Shown here piece after piece: positions 46,378-50,771 of a stretch of 50,771 bases of DNA. The stretch is from Shewanella algicola. Lineage in GTDB: Bacteria; Pseudomonadota; Gammaproteobacteria; Enterobacterales; Shewanellaceae. Numbering within the stretch: the stretch's first letter is position 1; the number at the start of each line of letters is the position of its first letter. The notes below the pieces were generated by a model, which made no database searches, was not told the DNA's origin, and saw only the letters and a list, made by a program, of their open reading frames with translations. The position numbers were made by a program, and so were the translations under genes. The stretch is from contig NZ_BMQI01000037.1 of the NCBI RefSeq assembly GCF_014648035.1, forward strand, positions 1 through 50,771. Direction: 5' to 3'.

Positions 46378-46708
46378 CTAACTCAGCTCCAACAACCTGG
46401 TGTTGACAATGTAATTGTTCATTATCATCTACCTGACATTGTTGAGCACACACAAAGGCTTGCGCTGCAGGCATTGATGAACCTTGCAAACGTAACATAC
46501 CAGCACCTTTGGCCTGGCATTGGTCGAGCGTATCGTAATAACCTAAAATAAACTCAGTCTGCACCATGTTAGCTGAGGCGATCGCCTTTTCGGCATTCGC
46601 TGGATTACCAGCAACGTAAAACAGCGTCCACTCAGGGGTACGCGTGCATCCCATAACAACAGAAAACCCAAGTGCAGCAAGCAATAATTTGCTTATCGTA
46701 GAAGTCAT
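46367..46708 (-). CDS. Small Cys-containing lipoprotein upstream of selO
   Basis: This 113-residue putative lipoprotein has an N-terminal hydrophobic leader ending in the lipobox VVMGC. The mature part has four more Cys ([19 protein letters not shown]), so disulfides are likely in the periplasm. I do not recognise the family. ATG 46708 with GGTGG five bases upstream is preferred to an in-frame GTG at 46720. Its end overlaps the selO start. A link with redox control is an inference from the neighbour and the Cys content. Confidence 0.75.
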   Translation of the reverse strand: MTSTISKLLLAALGFSVVMGCTRTPEWTLFYVAGNPANAEKAIASANMVQTEFILGYYDTLDQCQAKGAGMLRLQGSSMPAAQAFVCAQQCQVDDNEQLHCQHQVVGAELDAL

Positions 46709-46772
46709 CAATGCCACCAAAATCCTTGATTAATCACCAACATCTATCAGCTTAGTCACAGATGCCAAATAC

Positions 46773-46797
46773 AAAAAAGCGGACCGAGGCCCGCTTT
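46773..46797 (-). terminator. Terminator of the anchored Glu/Pro-rich gene
   Basis: On the minus strand AAAGCGG pairs with CCGCTTT across GCCTCGGT and is followed by further T, T6 in total. It begins about 50 bases after the stop at 46846. Confidence 0.8.
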
Positions 46798-46845
46798 CCT
46801 TTAATGGATATCATACCCGATATCCTTCACGCTGTATTAACTGAG

Positions 46846-47688
46846 TTAGCTTGCTTTGGCTTTCGCTTTTTCAATTCTGCTAATACGGCCTTCAAACCCA
46901 GTGACGGTACCATCTGTTAATTGATACTCAAGAGCCAGCTGACAAACACTAATGGCTTGGTCAAACTCGCCTGTATCGTTAAGTAGAGTGGATAACTGCA
47001 TAAACGCTGGCGCTTTAATCTCATCACTGCCGCTTGCGTCATGCTGTTGATAGACCACACGGAATAAGTCTAAATAAAGCGCCTTAAGTGCAGCGCCATA
47101 TTGGCAATAATCGGCTTGTTTACGCATTTTATAACAGTGACTGACCACATCTGCTACAGCATCATGCTGAGCTTGTGGTTCGCCAGCATTATTTGCAGCC
47201 TCAACTAATTGCTTAAAACTGTCGCTGGCCCACTCACCTTTTACAGGTGCTAAACTGATGGGCTTTTTGTCACTCTCGCTTGCTGCTACAGCATGTGGCT
47301 CTGCAGGAGTGTCAGTGGCAGATATTACCTCTGGCTTAGGTTCAGACTCTGGTTCTACTTCAGTTTCAGATTCGACTTCTGGTTCTGGTTCTGGTTCTGG
47401 TTCTGCAGCAATAATCTCTTCAGGCTTTGGCTCAAGCTCTGGCTCTGCATCTACCGTTGTAACGGCATCTGGGGTCGCATTAGGCTCTGACGACGCGGCG
47501 TCCGTTAGCTCAACGACTTGGTCTGCTTCAGTTGCAGTTGATTCGCTGCGATTGTCCACAGGCGATTGAGTTTGTTCTGGGTTGGGTGCTTTTTTGTCGA
47601 GTTCTTGTTTTGCAACAGCCTGAGTACGTCGATATAAGTACAAGGCTATTACAACCAATACGACAAATAAAATGACCTTCGTTAGCAT
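46846..47688 (-). CDS. Membrane-anchored Glu/Pro-rich protein with helical C-terminal domain
   Basis: This is a 280-residue protein of unknown function. Residues 4-20 form one N-terminal transmembrane helix followed by YRRTQ, so the rest may be cytoplasmic. Residues 75-125 are a low-complexity acidic linker of E-P repeats (EPEPEPE). The final ~120 residues are helical and TPR-like: LSTLLNDTGEFDQAISVCQLALEYQ has the usual TPR pattern. The layout resembles anchored scaffold proteins, but no homologue is recalled. The gene ends in a terminator and has its own 345-base upstream region. Confidence 0.75.
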   Translation of the reverse strand: MLTKVILFVVLVVIALYLYRRTQAVAKQELDKKAPNPEQTQSPVDNRSESTATEADQVVELTDAASSEPNATPDAVTTVDAEPELEPKPEEIIAAEPEPEPEPEVESETEVEPESEPKPEVISATDTPAEPHAVAASESDKKPISLAPVKGEWASDSFKQLVEAANNAGEPQAQHDAVADVVSHCYKMRKQADYCQYGAALKALYLDLFRVVYQQHDASGSDEIKAPAFMQLSTLLNDTGEFDQAISVCQLALEYQLTDGTVTGFEGRISRIEKAKAKAS

Positions 47689-48033
47689 TAGGCGTCCACC
47701 TTACTGATTATGCGTCTTAACGCATAGATTCGTTATTACTCACGTATCAATTAACAGTGAGTCATTTACGTCATTAATAATAGTGCGCTGTTTTTTTAAG
47801 CACTAGTCATTATTATTTCAACGTGCGCTATAAAATCAAGTATTTATCCACTTAAAACTGTAACAAGCTATCGAATAAGGCACTATTGCGGTGGATTTAA
47901 GTGATTTTTGCGATCAATGGCACATTCACCCCTAGTTTTGTGTTTGAATTCATAGTTAGCGAATGCGAATTTGTCAGCCGTTATTTTGCCACATAAACTC
48001 ATAATACCAGACTAAATCACTAAGGTATTAATC
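47689..48033. other. Divergent intergenic region
   Basis: This 345-base AT-rich region must hold the promoters of the anchored Glu/Pro-rich gene (minus) and the YgbA-like gene (plus). A dyad TGAT-N7-ATCA is at 47902-47916. I see no gene, and no recognisable NsrR or FNR site by eye. Confidence 0.5.
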
Positions 48034-48426
48034 ATGAGCGAAACTGAGTTACTTACAGGTCAGTTACTGTTTGAATTTCGTACCATCAAAGCCATGGTCA
48101 ATATTTACTGCAAAGCGCACCATCCGATGAAACCGTCGCATGATGTATGCGAGCAATGTCGCGAATTTTTAAGCTACGCCAACACCCGCCTCGACCGCTG
48201 CCCGTATGGCCAAGATAAGCCAACCTGCAATAAATGCCCGGTACATTGCTACAAGCCTCATATGAAGCAAAAAGCCCGTGAGATTATGCTATTTGCAGGG
48301 CCGAGAATGTTATTGCCCCATCCAATTATGGCTATTAAGCATTTACTGGCTGAGCGCAAACCCGCCCCAGGCTTACCACCAGAAGGTGTGTCGAATCGTC
48401 ATGAGCGCAAGCGACAAATGTCGTAG
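48034..48426 (+). CDS. ygbA: YgbA-type Cys-rich protein (nitrous oxide-stimulated promoter family)
   Basis: This 130-residue cytoplasmic protein carries a Cys array: YCKAHH, CEQC, RCPYGQDKPTCNKCPVHCYKP. These ligands could hold zinc or an iron-sulfur cluster. It matches E. coli YgbA, which is induced by nitric oxide under NsrR control. The name of the Pfam family comes from an expression study and does not define a function. ATG 48034 has AAGGT eight bases upstream. The gene stands alone. Confidence 0.88.
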   Translation: MSETELLTGQLLFEFRTIKAMVNIYCKAHHPMKPSHDVCEQCREFLSYANTRLDRCPYGQDKPTCNKCPVHCYKPHMKQKAREIMLFAGPRMLLPHPIMAIKHLLAERKPAPGLPPEGVSNRHERKRQMS

Positions 48427-48623
48427 ACATGTTATTGGGCATAAATACCTGACATCGCGTGATCACTCGTGCGGCTATCTGTTCAATCATGGCCCAGGTT
48501 GTTTACACCTTTTACCCTAAGTTAACCTCAACTTAAGTATAAACGTTAATTAACTCGCACCTATCTATCGGTATTGGTAATCTAGATGGATATAAAATGA
48601 CAATGATGTCAATGAGGTGATTT

Positions 48624-49205
48624 ATGCAACGTTCAACCAGCCTATTTTTTGCAAGCTTAGTTATGTTGTTTAGTGTCGCGTTTTCTGCGCCAACTTTTGC
48701 TAACGATAATGCTTATAGCGAAGCCGTCACAAACTTCAAGAAAGCCAGTGAGACCCGAGACTTTTTTAATTCTGCTTATGGTTATGCCATATTTCCCACT
48801 GTTGCCAAAGGCGGTATCGGGATTGGCGCGGCTTATGGCAATGGCCGTGTCTACCAGGGCGGCACACATATGGGTGATTCAAGCTTAACCCAGTTGTCGA
48901 TAGGATTTCAGCTCGGCGGTCAGGCTTACAGTGAGATTATCTTTTTTAAAGACGCAAAAGCCTATAATGAGTTCACCAGCGGCAGTTTTGAGTTTAGCGC
49001 CCAAGCGTCAGCCGTGGCGATTAACTTAGGCGCCAATGCTCAAGTCGGCACCACGGGTAATTCTGCAGGCGCTGGCCAAGCAGGCAGTAATCATAATGCT
49101 GCAGCAGCTTACATTAATGGCATGGCAATTTTCACCGCAGCCAAAGGCGGATTGATGTTTGAAGCAGCCCTAGCCGGACAGTCGTTTACGTTTGATGCTA
49201 AGTAA
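48624..49205 (+). CDS. Exported SYLF-domain (YSC84-like) lipid-binding protein
   Basis: This 193-residue protein has a signal peptide (1-26, cleavage near TFAND) and one SYLF domain, marked by GYAIFPTVAKGGIGIGAAYGNG and AIFTAAKGGLMFEAALAGQSF. SYLF domains bind phosphoinositides in eukaryotes. In bacteria they are mostly small exported proteins of unknown role. A good binding site, GAGGTGA, precedes ATG 48624. A hairpin terminator lies about 105 bases after the stop. Confidence 0.9.
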   Translation: MQRSTSLFFASLVMLFSVAFSAPTFANDNAYSEAVTNFKKASETRDFFNSAYGYAIFPTVAKGGIGIGAAYGNGRVYQGGTHMGDSSLTQLSIGFQLGGQAYSEIIFFKDAKAYNEFTSGSFEFSAQASAVAINLGANAQVGTTGNSAGAGQAGSNHNAAAAYINGMAIFTAAKGGLMFEAALAGQSFTFDAK

Positions 49206-49309
49206 TTAAAATGCGTTTAAATGAGTTCGAGTTTTACTCGTAGCTTATATACTCAATCAACTTGAAGATACATGTTTCAGAGAATCTTCAGGTTGTTTGG
49301 GTATAGATC

Positions 49310-49336
49310 ATTCAGGCTGCCATTGGCAGCCTGAAT
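49310..49336 (+). terminator. Probable terminator of the SYLF gene
   Basis: This is a 12-bp perfect stem (49310-49321 with 49325-49336) with a three-base ATT loop, followed by TGTTTT. A weaker 7-bp dyad (49263-49269 with 49284-49290) lies just before it. Confidence 0.75.
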
Positions 49337-49481
49337 TGTTTTGGGTGAGTTGATTCATATTGCTAATTTGTTTGTAAAAAAAACAGTTTACATACTAGAT
49401 CACTCTAACCTGATTGGTATTAGGTTACTTGTTTAAAACCCCAAATTCATTGATACTTATTGCCTGCCGCAGGCTCCGTGC

Positions 49482-49563
49482 AGATGATTAAGCGAGACGC
49501 CGCAAGCACATCCATGTGGGCTTAACCAAAACATCCCTGTTTTGGACACTCGCTGACTCATCT
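49482..49563. repeat. 82-bp branched palindromic element
   Basis: An outer stem of two perfect 6-bp blocks, AGATGA/TCATCT and AGCGAG/CTCGCT, is separated by 3-base internal loops. It encloses two hairpins: CACAT/ATGTG (49507-49518) and CCAAAACA/TGTTTTGG around TCCC (49526-49545). This is a multi-branch fold in DNA or RNA. It looks like a dispersed intergenic repeat of the kind common in Shewanella and Vibrio; copy number cannot be judged from one window. Confidence 0.75.
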
Positions 49564-49655
49564 ACACCTGTCATTATCTCTCTTCGATTTAAACTCTTGC
49601 GTGTCTAGAGGTAAAATCTCATAAAGATTTAAACAACATGATTCAAAATAAGAAG

Positions 49656-49675
49656 CGCCTCTAATACTAGAGGCG
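49656..49675 (-). terminator. Probable terminator of the pentapeptide-repeat gene
   Basis: The 8-bp stem CGCCTCTA/TAGAGGCG has a four-base loop. Read on the minus strand it is followed by T-rich CTTCTTATTTTG. It lies about 100 bases after the stop. Confidence 0.6.
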
Positions 49676-49774
49676 TACACCTAGTAAAGTATTGACTATT
49701 CAACCTTGTAGGGCTGGATGGACATATTAATTCCACTAAGCATTCGAAACTCGTCTTAAACGTCAGTCAGACTT

Positions 49775-50374
49775 TCAGTCAACGAGTTCAACACCTAAAC
49801 TTTCTAATAGGCTCAGTGCTTCGCTCCTTGAAAATCGTGCCTTTTTCACATTATTTTCAAACACGTCAATAACGTATTCTTCTGAGTCACTGAAATCGAC
49901 CCCTTGTAAATTTGTTCTCATAAACAAACTATGCCTAAAGTTACAATAAGTCATTGATGAATTTGTAAAGTCACCCTCGCGAAAGTCAACATCATGTAAC
50001 TTACATTCATCCAAGACTAACTCGTGCAATTTAAGCCCAAAAAATGATGAGTCATTCAAAATACAACGCGTAAAGTTAAGTTCAAAATCTAAGTGGTATA
50101 TAGCCCACTCAGCTTTCGCCCAATCAACACCGATTAATTTGCTATCTTGAAACCTAACTTCAAACAGCTTTGAATTAGAAAGGTCAACCAAGCTGAAATT
50201 ACATCGTTCAAATATACAATTAAGGAATTTACAATTTTTGAACTGAGTTTCGGAGAAATCACAGTCTACAAACTGACAGTCCTCAAATTCGATATGATTA
50301 AAGTGTTTATGCGGGCCAAGATGTTTTTCAAACAAAATATCTAGATAACTCTCACCATCAACTAACACTTTCAT
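49775..50374 (-). CDS. Pentapeptide-repeat protein, distant Qnr-like
   Basis: This is a 199-residue right-handed quadrilateral beta-helix protein. Repeats such as CQFVD CDFSE TQFKN CKFLN run through residues 30-165 with Phe or Leu at the central position. The C-terminal EALSLLESLGVEL resembles the dimerisation helix of Qnr and MfpA proteins (Qnr: ASLLMERLGI), which mimic DNA and protect gyrase from quinolones. Length is close to Qnr (about 218), but the overall match is weak, so quinolone protection is only a possibility. The gene is AT-richer than its neighbours and lies beside a repeat element, which may indicate acquisition. Confidence 0.82.
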   Translation of the reverse strand: MKVLVDGESYLDILFEKHLGPHKHFNHIEFEDCQFVDCDFSETQFKNCKFLNCIFERCNFSLVDLSNSKLFEVRFQDSKLIGVDWAKAEWAIYHLDFELNFTRCILNDSSFFGLKLHELVLDECKLHDVDFREGDFTNSSMTYCNFRHSLFMRTNLQGVDFSDSEEYVIDVFENNVKKARFSRSEALSLLESLGVELVD

Positions 50375-50771
50375 GATTTCCCATCCACCAACACTTTTCT
50401 AGACAGTACATCAGGTAGATCGAGTAAACAAGATAGTCAATGTGATGGAATGCCCCCCCATCTGAAGCGCTAGTATTTTTATTCTTTACTCGTAAAAAGG
50501 TGGCCGAAGCAGGCTACAAACGCGGTAAAAATCTCGATAATTTTCCGTCGCAATTTTTTCGCTCATCAGAACATGTTGCCGGAACGGCAGGGGCCAGTTC
50601 TTTTATAAAAAGTAAAGAGGGGATTGCTGTTGATCCCCTTTTGGCCCGAGCAGGGTGGAACCTTGCGATCTTAAGCGTTAGTGGCTGCAGTCCATAAGTA
50701 AAACGACAAAAACAAACACCTGGATCCCGGCTCAAAAGCATTGCCGGGATAATGAGATGGACCCACCCTTC
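50375..50771. other. Window-end region with hairpins, no supported gene
   Basis: A terminator-like hairpin lies at 50615-50642 (GGGGAT/ATCCCC with A/T flanks, then T4). A perfect 8-bp inverted repeat ATCCCGGC/GCCGGGAT lies at 50724-50750 with an 11-base loop, of a type seen in REP-like intergenic repeats. A plus-strand frame from GTG 50500 to 50697 has no binding site and reads through the hairpin, so I do not call it a gene. Confidence 0.5.

Larger units (their letters stand above)
49206..49774. other. Intergenic region between the SYLF and pentapeptide-repeat genes
   Basis: This 569-base gene-free region holds, in order, the SYLF terminator (49310-49336), the 82-bp branched palindrome (49482-49563) and the terminator-like hairpin of the pentapeptide gene (49656-49675). 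No coding region is supported. Confidence 0.7.

Noticed and set aside
47258..47569. Plus-strand frame rich in Gly-Ser repeats opposite the Glu/Pro linker
   Set aside because: It is the mirror image of a low-complexity repeat; the minus-strand gene has start, membrane anchor and terminator.
47902..47916. TGAT-N7-ATCA dyad as a possible FNR or CRP site upstream of ygbA
   Set aside because: Spacing and half-sites do not match TTGAT-N4-ATCAA or TGTGA-N6-TCACA.
50500..50697. Plus-strand reading frame of 65 codons (GTG start, KKVAEAGYKRGKNL...)
   Set aside because: No ribosome binding site, the frame runs through a terminator-like hairpin, and nothing in it is recognisable. It could be a remnant of a larger gene, but I cannot support it.
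1..50771. CRISPR array, prophage, transposase, integron or rRNA genes
   Set aside because: None seen. No regularly spaced repeats with unique spacers, no transposase or integrase frames, and no rRNA signature.

Overview
The window looks like a chromosomal segment of a marine gammaproteobacterium, most probably Shewanella. The basis is gene order and protein similarity recalled from memory, with no database search. The seven-gene bpf (LapA-type adhesin) locus, the Arg-His-Pro tRNA cluster, the order rep / ilvGMDA / ilvC-ilvY / comM, and the srkA-dsbA neighbourhood all fit Shewanella. Most of the window is ordinary core genome; the adhesin and the right end are more variable.

Region 1 (1-13.9 kb, plus strand) is a biofilm adhesion system. 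It holds the C-terminal 1858 residues of a giant RTX adhesin (bpfA), then a type I secretion ABC transporter, its membrane fusion protein, a TolC-like outer membrane channel, an OmpA-like lipoprotein, the periplasmic LapG-type protease (bpfG) and the c-di-GMP receptor LapD (bpfD). By family knowledge, LapD holds LapG inactive when c-di-GMP is high, so the adhesin stays on the surface; when c-di-GMP falls, LapG cuts the adhesin free.

Region 2 (14.1-17.4 kb) has a minus-strand tRNA operon, Arg(CCG)-His(GTG)-Pro(TGG)-Pro(TGG), with promoter and terminator, then a plus-strand GAF-GAF-GGDEF protein whose EAL domain is degenerate.

Region 3 (17.4-30 kb) has rep helicase, ubiK, a class V aminotransferase and the branched-chain amino acid genes: ilvL leader with attenuator, ilvG, ilvM, ilvD, ilvA, then ilvC and the divergent regulator ilvY. 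The leader peptide, antiterminator and terminator can all be read directly. ilvE is not in the operon; a longer, eukaryotic-type branched-chain aminotransferase lies 13 kb away (40.0-41.1 kb).

Region 4 (30-40 kb) has a frameshifted paeA/ytfL-like membrane protein gene, comM, two tandem YihG-like acyltransferases and a 1503-residue propeller-PAS-GGDEF-EAL sensor with both c-di-GMP domains apparently intact.

Region 5 (40-50.8 kb) has ilvE, a RidA-family protein, zapB, a candidate small RNA with a TATAAT box and a T10 terminator, dsbA, srkA, a DUF3630-like gene, selO, a small lipoprotein, an anchored Glu/Pro-rich protein, a YgbA-type Cys-rich protein, a SYLF-domain protein, a branched palindromic intergenic repeat and a Qnr-like pentapeptide-repeat protein. 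The most useful leads are the candidate small RNA, the frameshift in the paeA-like gene, the 82-bp branched palindrome and the unassigned modules in the adhesin.
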